From NCBI GenBank assembly GCA_012064385.1, contig QRDG01000132.1:778486-842485 (forward strand): a stretch of 64,000 nucleotides of DNA, read 5' to 3'. The DNA is from Puccinellia tenuiflora. Lineage: Eukaryota > Streptophyta > Magnoliopsida > Poales > Poaceae. Position 1 is the first letter of the stretch, and every line of letters starts with the position of its first letter. Shown here piece by piece: positions 31,901 through 43,564 of the stretch. The position numbers were made by a program, and so were the translations under genes. The notes beneath the pieces were generated by a model. That model had not been told where the DNA came from. It made no database searches and was given only the letters and a program-made list of their open reading frames with translations.

Positions 31901-33234
31901 ACCCACTTCCTATGCATTGGGATCTTGTAAGAAAATAAATCAATGAAGCATATAGTAATTAGCATAGGAAGGTAAAGCAAGTGCGACATTAAAACCTTCA
32001 ACATAAAGAGAGGAAACATAGTATTATTGAGATATTTAGAGACATGTTTCCCTCTTTCAAAATAATTATTAAGATCAATATAAGGTTTAATATCATGGTT
32101 TCAACAAAATTTGGAACTAAAGATAATTGCAAACCACATAAGTATTTCTCAACATAAGCAAATTTCTCCTCCAAGGTGTGAATAGGGGAGTTCAGAAATA
32201 AAGATGGACTCTCATGAGTGAGAGTATCATCACAAGCAGCAAGTATATCATTTTTATCCTCACATAAAGTAGTAACAACTAAACATGGAGGATTATCAAT
32301 AAGCATAGGATCATCATCTAAAGCATTATCATATAGCATGTCTAAATCATATCCTTCATCATTTTTAAAATCATTATCAATAATGTTCTCATTAGGCATA
32401 GGTTCATATTCTTTCTCATCATCAGGATCATAAAAGCAAAGTTTATCATTAGCTAAATCTTGAGTGTTACCCTCATTCATATGTGGTGAAGGTGCAAGTT
32501 CCTTCTCTTCATTCTCTAGTTGTTCATCAATTTCTTCATCCTTTTGCTCTTCATTGTCTTCTTCTTGGGGCTGCATGGACATCCCCAAGCTTAGGCTTTT
32601 ATCCTCTTCTTCACATACTTCCTCTTCCAAGCTTATGTTTTCATCATCTTCTTCCTGCAAAACATTAGATCTTCCTTGGGCAAATCTCTTCCTTGTGTCA
32701 ATAACATAGATATTTTCATCAAATTCATCTATGCAGATATTAAGGATAAAGGCAATCATATTTTTAGATTGAGAAGCTATAGGGAAGGTTTCATGTTCAT
32801 CAATGAAGGTGTTTAATTTATAGGCTGCCACAAAATAAAAAATTGCTCTACTTCTGCCATCTCTAAGTGAGCATAAATCCCTGTATGATAAGTTGCAATA
32901 ACAGGTTCAACTTTATTGGAAGGGCATTAGAATTCAAAGTGTCTACAGTATTCAGAGCAACAAGTTTCTTCCTTATGAAAATTAAGCAGCTCATTAGCAA
33001 TTTTATTTAGATACCTCATGATGGTTTTTAATCTTTTCCCTTCGAAAGATTCTCTAAATTCAGCAGCTATCATGGCATTTTTATAATAGTTTTCCATTTT
33101 TTATTTTTTTGGGTTTTTGATATAATGCAAAACTGAAAGTAAAACTAAACTAAATGCAAAACTGAAAGTACACTAGAGTATATGCAAAACTGAAAATAAA
33201 AATCTAGTGCAAACAAGAATAGAAACTTAAGAAG
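28929..33234 (-). other. Interior of the nested element, mostly non-coding
   Basis: AT-rich, no polymerase signals in six frames. The phrase CATCCCCAAGCTTA recurs (28930, 30620, 31305, 32580), as does GGTTGCCTCCCGTAAAGCGC near 31218. 33120-33235 has repeats of ATGCAAAACTGAAAGTA. The only sizeable open frame is 31998-32831 (minus). Confidence 0.6.
31998..32831 (-). CDS. Acidic hypothetical protein of the nested LTR element, 277 aa
   Basis: Minus-strand frame with a strongly acidic middle (EEDDENISLEEEVCEEEDKS, EEDNEEQKDEEIDEQLENEE), followed by FYDPDDEKEYEPMPNENIID, LYDNALDDDPMLIDNPPCLV and LCEDKNDILAACDDTLTHES, and a segment EEKFAYVEKYLCGLQLSLVP. I recognise it only as a sequence type that recurs in grass LTR elements (the NPPCL and CEDKNDI blocks); no known domain. 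The last ~30 residues are hydrophobic (LILILIIILKEG) and probably run past the real end. No stop interrupts the acidic body although the rest of the interior is degenerate, which suggests some past constraint or a young insertion. Upstream residues may have been lost: the start Met (MAAYKLNTFIDEH) is simply the first available. Confidence 0.5.
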   Translation of the reverse strand: MAAYKLNTFIDEHETFPIASQSKNMIAFILNICIDEFDENIYVIDTRKRFAQGRSNVLQEEDDENISLEEEVCEEEDKSLSLGMSMQPQEEDNEEQKDEEIDEQLENEEKELAPSPHMNEGNTQDLANDKLCFYDPDDEKEYEPMPNENIIDNDFKNDEGYDLDMLYDNALDDDPMLIDNPPCLVVTTLCEDKNDILAACDDTLTHESPSLFLNSPIHTLEEKFAYVEKYLCGLQLSLVPNFVETMILNLILILIIILKEGNMSLNISIILCFLSLC

Positions 33235-34545
33235 AGGAGTGTGAAAGTGTCCCAATCCTCTTTAATGCAAGAGGACAAGACAAGGGAACAAGGGTGTGAA
33301 AGTGTCCCAATCCTCTTTAATGCAAGAGGACAAGACAAAGGTGTAAACGGTGCTTTGGAAATAAGGCCTAGGGATCATGCTTTCACTAGTGGACACTCTC
33401 AACAATAATAATATAATTGAATACATAGATAATTCCTCCTCATTATGCTACTCTGAATTAATTTCTGGTTGGATAAAGAACACCAATCCATTATGTAGGG
33501 CTACAAAAAGCACACCTTAAAGTTCGTATTCCACATCTATGGACACTTCATGCGGTCACTATTCGCATCCAAAGATAGTACTAACAAACACCACAATATC
33601 ATATAGACACCCAACACAAATAATAACTCATGATAAGTATTCATGTAATCTTTAGCCTAAGAGCCACACACGGTGCACGCACTGTCAACTTCACACCATG
33701 GGACAAAGGTGACTCCGGCAATCACATCAATAAAACCACTTGAGTAGCATAATTCATAAGATAAAGAAGAGTATCATCTATGGATTCAACTAAATTACAA
33801 AGCTCATGATCACATAAAGATCACACCATGGGAGAGAGAGATAAACCACATAGCTACCAGCATGAGCCTTCAGCCTCGAGGGAGACTACTCCCCCTTCAT
33901 CATGGAGATGAGGAGCTTGATGGAGAGGTTGATGAAGAGCTGCAGCCCGGAGTGGAGACGATCTTGCTGTAGATGTTGATGATGATCATGCCGGAGGGGG
34001 GTGGAGCCCTCCGGAGGTGGATTCCGGCGGCGTTTCCCCCTTCCGATCTTCTCTGGCGGCAGCCCTCTGCCTCTCTGTTTCTGGTTTTGCGTTTTTTCCG
34101 CCCCCTCTCTCTGGAAAACGTCGAGGGCCCTTTTATATAGGCGTTTTTAGGTCACGAGGATGCTTCTGGGCGAAGGATCGATGCAAACGGGGCCATGAGG
34201 GCCAAATTGGATGGGCCCACGCGGCCTGGTACTGTAGCCGCGTGGGACCCCCCTTTTGGTCCTCCGGCCTCCGTTCGTTGACTTCTTTCGCTCCTAAATC
34301 TTCTCCTTCCAAAATAATGACCCCCCTAAATTTATAGCTCATTATGATGTCGTTAAGGTCCTGAAACAAATAAAGAAAGAAATGGGGGTTTTCTGCCTGC
34401 GCAGGATTAATTCCATATAAAGGGGAAATCATTATAAATTACCAAAAATCATTAAATAACAGTAATATACCCCTTATATGATGCAAATATGAATGGAATA
34501 TAACTATTATAGTGCAAAGTTCATGTATGCATTTTAGATGCATCA
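33235..34545 (-). repeat. Right LTR (5' LTR) of the nested element, truncated
   Basis: About 1,311 bases, closely similar to 27617-28928 with scattered substitutions. It lacks the last ~195 bases found in the left copy (27423-27617), and no tRNA primer-binding site follows, so the U5 end and the primer site seem to be deleted. Minus-strand TATA box at 34131-34139. Confidence 0.75.
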
Positions 34546-35640
34546 GACGGTAAAATACAAGTGATATGGTTGGTAAAAGGTGAATTTGTAATTCTGTAAT
34601 AAAAATGGCAGCAAGCAAACATGTAACAAAAGTGACTAGAAACGGTGTTCCGATGATTGGAAACAAGGCCTAGGGATCCTATTTTCATTAGTGGACTCTC
34701 TCAACAGGTGTAACATAATTGAACACATAAAACACTTACTCTAACATCATGTAACAAAGACGTCGCTCAGTGAAAACCGTGTAGGGCTACAAAAGTACAC
34801 CTCAAAGTTCGGCCACCACAATTCATGCGTAGGTCTGTCACACCCTAAAGTCCGAACACCACAAACGCCACCCACACTGTCACCTTGGCTTTGTGTTGTC
34901 AACATTGACTCCGGAAATTATACTAGATAAATTGAGCAACATATCCATACATAATGAAGAGGAAAAACATCCATGAATTCAACTATATTACAATGCTCAT
35001 GATCACATAAAGATCACACCATGGGAGAGAGAGAGATAACCACATAGCCTCAAGTAGAGCCCTCAGCCCCGATGAAGAACTACTCCCGCTGCATCACGGG
35101 AGGCAGCAACGGCGATGAAGATGACTCCGGGGGCAATTCCCAATCCTAGCAGGGTGCCGGAACAGGAACTTTTGTCCCCCGAATTAGGGTTTGTGGTGGC
35201 GGCGCTTGGATGTGTTTCTGGAGAAAACATTCGATGATCTGACGTTTTTAGGTCAGGAGAGAATATATAGGCGAAGAGGCAACGCGAGGCGGTGGACGAG
35301 GCGATGAGGTGGGGCCCACGCGCGGCCAAGCCTGGGCCGCGCCTGGGTGTCTCCTGGGGGCTCTGGGGCCCTCCCAGACTTGTCCTTCTGACTCCCGGGG
35401 TTTTCTGGTGAAGTAGAATTTATGTAATTTTTTCGGATTTTTATGAGCACTTTTGATTTGGACCTTTTCTGCAATGCACAGACATAATAAACATAAACTA
35501 GCACTGAGCATCTTGTCAATAGGTTAGTCCAATAAAATATTCCAAAATGATATGAAAACATAATAAACACATTTGGCATTTGATATAAAACAAGCATGGA
35601 ACATCAAAAATTATAGATACGTCTGGGACGTATCATTCAC

Positions 35641-35755
35641 CCCACTATTATCCTAATATTTTGGTTTCAATGTAATGTTTAATTTTTTTTACTAACAAAA
35701 AAAATGTAATTTACAACATTATCTGGAATATTAATGATTTTCATGGATCCATAAT
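35641..35755. other. Short AT-rich host spacer between two solo LTRs
   Basis: AT-rich, ends in ATAAT (35751-35755), the left duplication of the next solo LTR. Confidence 0.5.
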
Positions 35756-38312
35756 TGAAAGGACACGGATGTCGCCTAGAGGGGGGGTGAATAGGCGATT
35801 TAAAATTATTACGGTTAAGGCTTGAATAAATGCGGAATAAAAACTAACGTTTAATTTATCAAGCCAAAACCTAAACTAGCTAGGTTCACCTATGTGCACC
35901 AACAACTTATGCTAAGCAATATGATCAACTAGGTGATAGCAAGATATATGACTTTAAGCTTAATGTCTATCACAAAGTAAATAGCATAAGTAAGAAGCTC
36001 GGGATAGAAATACCGAGGCACTTGGAGACGATGATTTTATCCCGAAGTTCACTTCCCAATGGAAGCTAGTCTCCGTTGGAGCGGCGCGGTGTTCACCAAT
36101 GTGAAACACCGAGTAGCCTTGATATGGCACACCGTATCTCCATTGTGTCTTACCACCAATGTGGCGAGGCACTTGTCACTATGTTGCCGTTGAGGTTGAC
36201 AACTAGAACCTTTACAAGGGTGAAGCTCACTCCACAAGTTGGAGGGTCTTCACCAAATGCACCGAGCCGCCAAGACTCGATGCCCAAGGCCGGGGCACAC
36301 ACCACAACTCAATTGATGGCTCCCGGCAATATCTTCGTAGCTACCAAAGCTCCGAAGCAACAAGGTTGAGCCACACTCCACAATTGGAGGCTCCCAACAA
36401 ATCCCGTAAGCCACCAAGACTCCGAGAAAACAAACCGTCTAGGGTACCAACGTGCCCTAGAGGAACAAGCTCTAGGGCACCAAAGTACCCAAGAGAAACA
36501 AGCTTCTCAACTTCACTTTCCACGAATCACCGTGGAGAACTCAAACCGATGCAACTAATGCAATGGCAAGAACACACTAAGTGGTCAAGTTCTTCCAACA
36601 CGAATCCAACCAAAGCAACTAATGCTTGGGAGGGATTTGAGAGGAAGAACAAAGGAGAAACACCAAGAAACTCCAAGACCTAAATCAAAGATGTTCCCCT
36701 CACTTAGAGGAGATATGGTTTGGTGGAATAATAGATCTAGGCCTTCTCCTTCAATCCTCCAAAGATCAATGAGTTTGAGTGGAGGGATTGGGAGATCTAT
36801 AGGATTTGATCTCTTGCAACAATGGAGAGAGAGAGAAGGGAAAAATGTGCTCAAGAGGTCAACCAAAGTTAGGGTTCACTTGGGGAAGAAGACCCCTTAA
36901 AAGGGAGCCAAAAATATGGCCTTTAGGCCAATTTTCGGGCAGCCGGAGGAGGGAGGCCGGCCTGGCCGGCCATAGCCCAGCCATGATGGCTGGCCATGCA
37001 AACAGAGAAGCCCCGGCCATGGGGCCGGCCATTTGGCCGGCCATGCTGGCCTAGCCAAAACGGCGAAACTGAAATTGCAATATCTTTTGCATCCGGACTC
37101 CGTTTTCGACGATCTTGGGCTCGTTGGAATCACCACAACGAGCACTACAAGATTATGCATAGAAACATCATAGTCCAACAAAATATTATAATAACAAATG
37201 AGGAAATGTTAAACCTCTCTCTTGCAAACCGGAACCATCATATCTTTTGCAAATGAAGTCCGAAAGAGGTGAAACCAATTTTGTTGGAAAGAGGATGATA
37301 GTAGCTATCCTTGGAAATATTTGAAAACAACTAAGAGATAAATTCTCAACACATGTATGTGTGGATAATTTCTCAAGGACAAACCGATAATATTTCTAAT
37401 ATCGAAAATGCAATGGAAGACGCATATGAAAACCGTTTTCAATGAGCTTGGCCTTGTCATGACAAGCACGACAAGCACCAAGACCACATCATGATAAGAG
37501 AAAAATAAGAACCAATAAAGATTATGCCAATGATGCAAAGGTTTGAGCTCTCTACGATCGATACGCTAAAGCTCACTCGAGAGCCCCTCTTGATAGTACG
37601 GTTACCTATCCTAAAACCCGGTCTCCCAACTACACCGCGAGACCGGTAAAATAGAAACCTATCAAGATCATACCTTTGCTTTGCGCATTCCACTTGAGCT
37701 AGATGATGACGATCTTGATCTCCTCTCAAGTGGATCACCTTTCTTGATTGCGCTCCGCTTGGTGAAGCCTCGCGTATTGCTCCCCCATACACCAATATGG
37801 GAGAGACACTCTTTCGCATATCTTCACTTGCCCTTATCTTGTATGTTGATCAACTTACACTTAGACTTGATCAACCTATAATCTTCTCATTTTAGCTTCG
37901 ACTCCAACATATGGAGTTCAAGCATTCCATACGGGCCAACACTTTCTTGATTGCGCTCCGCTTGGTGAAGCCTCGCGTATTGCTCCCCCATACACCAAGA
38001 TGCATGGGAGAGGCACTCTTTCGCATATCTTCACATGCCCTTATCTTGTATGTTGATCAACTTGCACTTAGCCTTGATCAACATATATTCTTCTTCTTCG
38101 CATACCTTCACATGCGCTTATCTTGTATGTTGATCAACTTGCACTTAGCCTTGATCAACATATAATCTTCTTCTTTTAGCCTTGACTCCAACATATGGAG
38201 TCCAAGCATTCCTTATGGACAAACACTACAAATATAACTCAAAGCACACATTAGTCCATAGAGATTGTCATTAATTACCAAAACAACATATGGGGGCAAC
38301 CATGCTCTTTCA
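35756..38312. mobile_element. Solo LTR, 2.6 kb, with internal tandem repeats
   Basis: Starts TGAAAGGACACGGATG at 35756, ends ACCATGCTCTTTCA at 38312, flanked by ATAAT at 35751-35755 and 38313-38317. The ends form a short imperfect inverted repeat (TGAAAGGACA / TGAAAGAGCA). There is no coding region, PBS or PPT, so it is a solo LTR or a small non-autonomous LTR element. It contains a GGCCGGCC-rich stretch (36950-37060), a roughly 203-base duplication around CTTGATTGCGCTCCGCTTGG (37741 and 37944) and 75-base duplications of ATCTTGTATGTTGATCAACT (38040-38170). Confidence 0.8.
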
Positions 38313-38317
38313 ATAAT

Positions 38318-39015
38318 GTATTTGTATACGAAGGATTTATCATATTTGATATTTGTTACTTTTTAATTTTACTTTTAACACCACTGCCGCACGTGTGAAC
38401 CATCAATTAAATCTTTGATCATTTCCATTGTTTTTAAAATAACATCTTTCACTTTATTTATTAAACAAACACGTGTAGAAAAGATAAAAAAACTAAACAA
38501 ACAAAATCAACAAAAATAATAAGTTACACCAAGTTAAAGGCTAATCAACATTACTAGCTCTATCGAGGTGTTTCTCTATGTGACTAAGTTACAAAAGACT
38601 AAACTTTCAAAACATGAACTAACATCGAATGGTTTGAACTCCTGCATGATGCGTACACACAAAAGGGACGAGAGCGGAATTTATTGAACAACATTTGCTT
38701 CGGAAAAAAAACACCATTTGCGCCATGGGTCAAACAACTCCTGGGAAAGGCTAAACGCACTTCGTCACTGGATTCCGGATTGGTGTAGAAGAGGACCAAA
38801 AGTATGAGACGACATGCCGGAAGAACCCCAAACCAAAATCAACTCGACGACACTTAACTAGGCCAATAATCAACGCACAAATGGAGCAACGAAAAATCTA
38901 TTAATTTTCTTTCTGTGATGAACAGTCAAATATTTTTCTCATAAAGATTAAGGTTACAGTTAGGTAGCGAGCAAAAGTTAAAGCCATCAACATTTTAAGA
39001 AACAATTGCACTATT
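38318..39015. other. AT-rich intergenic spacer
   Basis: No gene or repeat recognised. A 66-codon minus-strand frame at 38599-38799 has no recognisable content. Confidence 0.4.
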
Positions 39016-39937
39016 CACTTGTAGAAAACAGGGCCTTTAGTCCCGGTTGGGAAGGGCCTTTAGTCCCGAGGACCTTTAGTCCCGGCTGGTAACACCAACC
39101 CGGACTAATAGTCCTATTTTTTCGATTTTTTTTTGAATTTTTTTCAATATTTCGAATCTTTGAATTATTTGTCAGTTTAATCTCGAATCACCCCTAATCT
39201 CAAGATCTCGAATCACCCCTAATCTCAAGTCAAAGTGCATACTCGTGGTCAAACTTTCCGGTCGGTCACCCATCCTCACACTGCTCCACCCCCAGCATGT
39301 TTAACTTTTGAGTTCCTTCCCAATTGTCTTTCAAGATTGCACTGATAACATCTTGATAACACTCTGCTATCAATGTTATTATCCCCTAGATTTTGATGTC
39401 ACATTATATTATTTTTTGAATTCCAAACATATATTAACATAAACAACAATGATTAAGTAATAATAATCTTTATGCAGAATTCAATTATTAATTCTAAAAA
39501 AATAAAAAATAAAAACAATTTGAATTTCCGGCAAATACTTAAATCTTCCTGCTTTCATAGTTTCATTTGAAATTTTGAAAATCTAAAAAAATCCCAAACG
39601 ACTTTTGGCAGTCTCGAGCATATTCGGATTTTCGCACTGAACATTTGATGTATTACCATTTTTTTTCCGAGTTCGTACGCAAAAGTTATTGCCATTTTAC
39701 CGAGAAATCAACTTTTTTTGCAAAAAAAATTAAAATTCAAAGTTTTAAATTTTCCTTAAAAGTAGGTTGCGTGAGGTACAGACATGTCAAAGAATTTTAA
39801 AATTTGAAGTTTTTATCATTTTCGTTTATTCGTTTTGGACGTTGCGTGAGGTGCAGGCATGAGAGGCAAAAATTCTAATTTTTTTTTCCAAAAACCTTTA
39901 TTCCGGGTTGGTGTCTCTAACCGGGACTAAAGATCAT
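39016..39937. mobile_element. Non-autonomous CACTA element, right end missing
   Basis: Starts CACTTGTAGAAAACAGGGCC at 39016, followed by CCTTTAGTCCCGG motifs; ends inwardly with TTCCGGGTTGGTGTCTCTAA and CCGGGACTAAAG at 39901-39931. No ORF between. The final TAGTG is absent: another CACTA end (CACTACCGG) begins at 39938. Confidence 0.65.
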
Positions 39938-40100
39938 CACTACCGGATTTAGACGAGTTACCGAGTTGTCGTGAGACACTCGGCAATAGGATAAATATAC
40001 ACACGGTAACATGCAGCATCAGTTTGGTGGGCAACAGGCTTTTTGCCGAGTACCACGTGGCGGACACTCGCAAACACTAACATGCTGATTATATGGCCTG
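39938..40100 (+). mobile_element. CACTA terminus of the TTTGCCGAG type
   Basis: CACTACCGGATTTAGACGAG, then ACTCGGCAATAGG, TTTTTGCCGAGTACCACGTG and GGACACTCGC motifs. Only the left end is recognisable; no matching right end was found nearby. Confidence 0.5.
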
Positions 40101-40124
40101 ACAACGACTATTAATTTACGGTTT

Positions 40125-40380
40125 TGCTAATTCTAAGTCGACTCAGAATTATCTAAATCTCAGTCGATCGCCTCCTTAGCCGTTAGATTTTGTGTCGTGA
40201 TTTGTGCTAATTTGTGAGTTACATGTGGTTTACAATTGTGTGCAACTGACTGAAAATTAGTTAAATCTCAGTGGCCTCCTTAACCGTTTGAATTGTGTCG
40301 CGATTCGTGCTGGTCTAAGAATTGCATATAATTTGCAATTATGTGCAACTGATTAAGATTTGGTTAAACCTAAGTCAGAA
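40125..40380. repeat. Degenerate ~110-bp direct duplication
   Basis: Two diverged copies of a segment: ATCTCAGTCGATCGCCTCCT ... GTGTGCAACTGA (about 40150-40252) and ATCTCAGTGGCCTCCTTAAC ... ATGTGCAACTGA (about 40266-40352). The flanks carry CTAAGTCGAC / CTAAGTCAG. It resembles the body of an old MITE. Confidence 0.5.
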
Positions 40381-42257
40381 TTAGACACTCCCATTAATTT
40401 AACTCTCCACCATGGGTTGGCAAAAGAAGTTGTATCCCTTTTTGATTACCTAGGTTTCTAGGCACGCGAGCATCTTCCAGTGGACTTTTGGGTGTGTGCT
40501 AGTATAACCGTCACGTGGGTGTTTTCATGGCTAGTCCTCAATAATGACGTTAAGATATTAATTTGCAGTTAGTTCCGGTCCAACTTTGTTTCCATGACAT
40601 GCTCTAATCTAAGTGAGACCGGCAAGTCTGAATTAATGTCCCATTTGATTATAACTAACTATACACGAATTCGTCCTACTACTGTCCCTCACATTCGTGT
40701 TTTCATCGCCACCAAATTCATTGATAAGAATTTAAGCAGCACAACACGAGTAAGTATGAAAATCCATGTTCCATAATACAGTAGGAAACGACGAGACCAG
40801 AGGGTTGCAGTGTAAACGTATGGCACTGCAATGTATACGCACGTGCCACCCGCGCGAACATGGAAGATTTATAGCGCGTGGCGAAACAAGCAAGCCCACA
40901 AAACCACGTGTGTTTTGGCTTGTGCGACCCCTTTCCGCCCAGATGCACGCACGGACGCACATCGCATTCTGAAAAGAAGAAACACAATTAAGTGGGCAGA
41001 AAGTTTAGTAAGTTTCGGTCGATTTAGCTCTCAACGCTTTTTGTGAGATCCAAGTCATATCATATGCCGGCGCAGTCAGCAACAGCGGCGTGCTTTGCCG
41101 ACCGGTGTTGCATGCCGGCGACCAAACGATCCACCAAATTAAAAAGCTCAGGGATTCGTATTACTTCCCTCGTCGTACGCCAAAGAGTTCGTTAGTCTAC
41201 CAATGCGTACGTAAGGTGAAGCCTCGATCATCAGTGATCACGCACGCGATCGCAGACGATAGAGGAGAAAATGATTAAGTTTTTTGGCGATGTGAGCCCC
41301 GCGTAGAGGAAGTCGGCGGCGCGCGTCGGATACGCTGGCTCCGGTCAGGTCTCGGCAGCATGGTGTGAGCTGTACGTGCCTGCCATTCTGTCCGATCGCG
41401 CGGTGGTCGTGCTGGTCGGTGATGGGAGGTGGTTTGGTTGACTCCAACAGTGCAGCCACCGCTTAGTTAATCCGGGGAACCGATCTTTTGCGTGTATTTA
41501 TCGCCTGATCTCCGGTATTAGACTCGGAAATAATGGCCCAACGTAACGTACGAATCAAAATTATTGACCTCCCTCAAGTGAATTTTTGGTACGAAGAACA
41601 GCTAGTTCAAGTCCAGTTTGTGGGTCTTCCGCGGCAGTTTCATTTGAGATCCTTTTTCGGAAAAAAAAGAGAGTTACATTTGAGATTGGAAAACAGATTT
41701 AAGCGTGTCTATTAGCATTAGTAAGGGGGATCGAGGCCGGCAAGACGGTTATTTGACCGGGTTTCGGTCTAACTAGTCTAGCACCTTAGATCTCATATAT
41801 TCTTATAGGATCTATAGACACGAGTACGGTTGTTCCCTTATAAGGCTGTTGAGAATACTCGTACGGTGTTAACCGGGTTTTGGTTTAGCCCATCCAGTAT
41901 CCAAAATTTCACAAAATGTCACCAAAGACGGTTGTTCCGCTATTTATAAGGGTATCGAGCCCGTCAAGAGGGTCGCTAACTATGTTTTCGAAGTCTAGTG
42001 ACTTAAATTTCGTTTTAGGGTTTAAATTTCATTCAAATTTTATATAAAATAAAGAGAAATTTGATTGAAATTCATTAACCTCATTTAAATTTGAGTGTGT
42101 GTGTGTGTTTTTTTTATAAAATAGTTTTGGGACAGCACCCCTATCTGTCCGGACAAGTGGCCGAGCGTCACAAAGCGGTCTTTCTTTGGGAGTGATAGAT
42201 AACATTTCCTGACGCCGTTCGAGATGCTCTACATACTGGCCTTGGAAAGCGGCAGTG
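40381..42257. other. Unassigned region, no gene seen
   Basis: Mixed composition. Short open frames (40718-41046, 41238-41459, 41533-41715) have no recognisable domains. A loose direct repeat around ACGGTTGTTCC...TTATAAGG occurs at about 41827-41845 and 41931-41952. A (TG)n run lies at 42095-42108. Confidence 0.4.
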
Positions 42258-42850
42258 CTGACCTTTGACCTTTTTTTAAATGGAGGCAAACATTTGCCTC
42301 ATCTCATTAAATAAGGAGTTTATATAGTTTTACATGGCCGAATAACCAAGCAAAAACTCGTTAACAACAAGAAAGCCTACTCTCCCGGCATGAGCGAACC
42401 CAAATGTTTGGCACCCGCCACACTCCACAAGGCCGCTTCGGATTTAATACGTTCCACTCCCGGCATGGTGGAGACCTTCCGAAAAACCCGCGTGTTTCGC
42501 TCGGACCAAATCTCCAAAGAGATGAGCATGGTGAGTGACACCAAAGATTTCCGCTTATTGCCATTGGTGAAGATGACAAACTCCCACCATTCTTGGACGG
42601 TAGTGTAGGAGGACCAACGCAAAATATCAACCGAGGTGAGACCTAGCCAATTAACAATCACATTGCAAATGCGAAGGGTGTAGCGGCATTTGAAAAATAG
42701 ATGGATCCCGAATTCGACTTCCCTCTTGCAAAGTTGGCAAATACCACTATTTGGCCATCCACACGTTTTTGGAGACGGTCGGCCGTCCAAACCCGTTATC
42801 GTATTACAGACAAAGAGAGCTGAGATTGTTGTCCTTCAAAACTGTCGCAA
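42258..42850 (-). mobile_element. LINE 3' fragment with RT zinc-binding domain
   Basis: Minus-strand remnant. The frame 42377-42790 encodes the zinc-binding region downstream of LINE reverse transcriptase: PNSGICQLCKREVEFGIHLF with FKCRYTLRI (C-x2-C ... H-x4-C type), WLGLTSVDILRWSSY, EWWEFVIFTNGNKRKSLVSL and LEIWSERNTRVFRKV, ending at GSLMPGE. The plus-strand T run at 42269-42276 marks the poly(A) tail of the insert. No endonuclease or polymerase is present, so this is a 5'-truncated copy. Reading continues to about 42850 in another frame. Confidence 0.8.
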
Positions 42851-43559
42851 TCCGAACGTGATAGCGCGGTGTGTACATTAAACTTTGGCATCCCTTTGGT
42901 TTGGCTGAACCGAAGAGAGCGGGCGAGGCTTAATACTGGCTTCTTCTCCAGCAAGCTGGATTCAAATGTCATTCAGGAACTCACTGATGATAACCATCGT
43001 GAAGATTGGGCTCTGGAAAACCTACTGTTGTCGAGCAGCAGCATTCAGGCTTGCAAGACTTGGGGTTACAGTTCTTTTTCTACAGCTTGTCAGTTGTTAG
43101 CCCATGGGAGTACTTGATTTTTAAGGGGAGCGTTCAGGAGTTTTTTTTAGAGGGAAAGGAGCCTACGGACTTGACACAAAAAAAAAAACAGTACGATTAA
43201 CAGCAAGCAAAAAACAAAATTGAGGGGAACATCAAGCAAATGAACTGGAAACCCATCGCACAGTTATGCAACCCGAAGCCCAAAATTTGATGGGCCTACC
43301 TAACTCGTTTGAGGCAAACGTCCATTTAAGCAAAAAACTGATACTCCTAAAAAAACAAAAACTCATGGGTCTGTATTTATAGATTTGATTAGGCCAGATT
43401 GTATTCCCTGCCATGTCAGCCAGTGGAACAATTGTCATGGGCAGTATCTAAACCGGCCCATTAACAGCACTAATTTTTATTTTTTTATATAAATTCCGAA
43501 ATACATATAGGAATATATTTTACGACACATATTTTAGAAATATGAAAAAATCATTATAG
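42851..43559. other. Spacer between LINE fragment and LTR element
   Basis: No gene recognised. Several short frames (43006-43200, 43232-43438) without motifs. Bases 43560-43564 (AGATC) are the left duplication of the next element. Confidence 0.4.
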
Positions 43560-43564
43560 AGATC

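Larger units (their letters stand above)
27423..34545 (-). mobile_element. Non-autonomous LTR retrotransposon (LARD-like), 7.1 kb, nested
   Basis: Flanked by GACGG at 27418-27422 and 34546-34550. Left LTR 27423-28928 starts TGATAATCCCC and ends GATGCATCA; the right LTR ends identically at 34545. Minus orientation: on the minus strand the LTR begins TGATGCATCTAAAATGCATA and the bases just before the left-hand LTR read GCTTGGGGATGT, a polypurine-tract-like site. The 4.3 kb interior has no gag, reverse transcriptase or integrase signal, only one acidic ORF (31998-32831). Such elements rely on proteins from autonomous relatives. Confidence 0.8.
27178..35635. mobile_element. Solo LTR of a Ty3/gypsy-type element, split by a nested insertion
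   Basis: The outer unit starts TGATGTCTACTAC at 27178 and ends ATACGTCTGGGACGTATCA at 35635, flanked by TTCAC at 27173-27177 and 35636-35640. Removing the nested element (27423-34545 plus one GACGG) leaves about 1.3 kb with no coding region, that is, a solo LTR. The two halves join sensibly: GGCGAAGAGACGG on the left continues as TAAAATACAAGTGATATGG and AACAAGGCCTAGGG on the right, as in LTRs of this common grass family. The ACGTATCA end shows the LTR lies in minus orientation (TGATACGTCCC on the minus strand). Solo LTRs arise by recombination between the two LTRs of a full element. Confidence 0.85.

Noticed and set aside
36341..36900. Short frames in the 2.6 kb solo LTR
   Set aside because: No gag or pol motifs on either strand, and the flanking ATAAT duplication shows the whole block is one LTR-type unit.
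42377..42790. Host gene with a zinc-binding domain
   Set aside because: The Cys/His pattern with WWEFVI and EIWSERN is the zinc-binding region after LINE reverse transcriptase, and a poly(T) end lies next to it.
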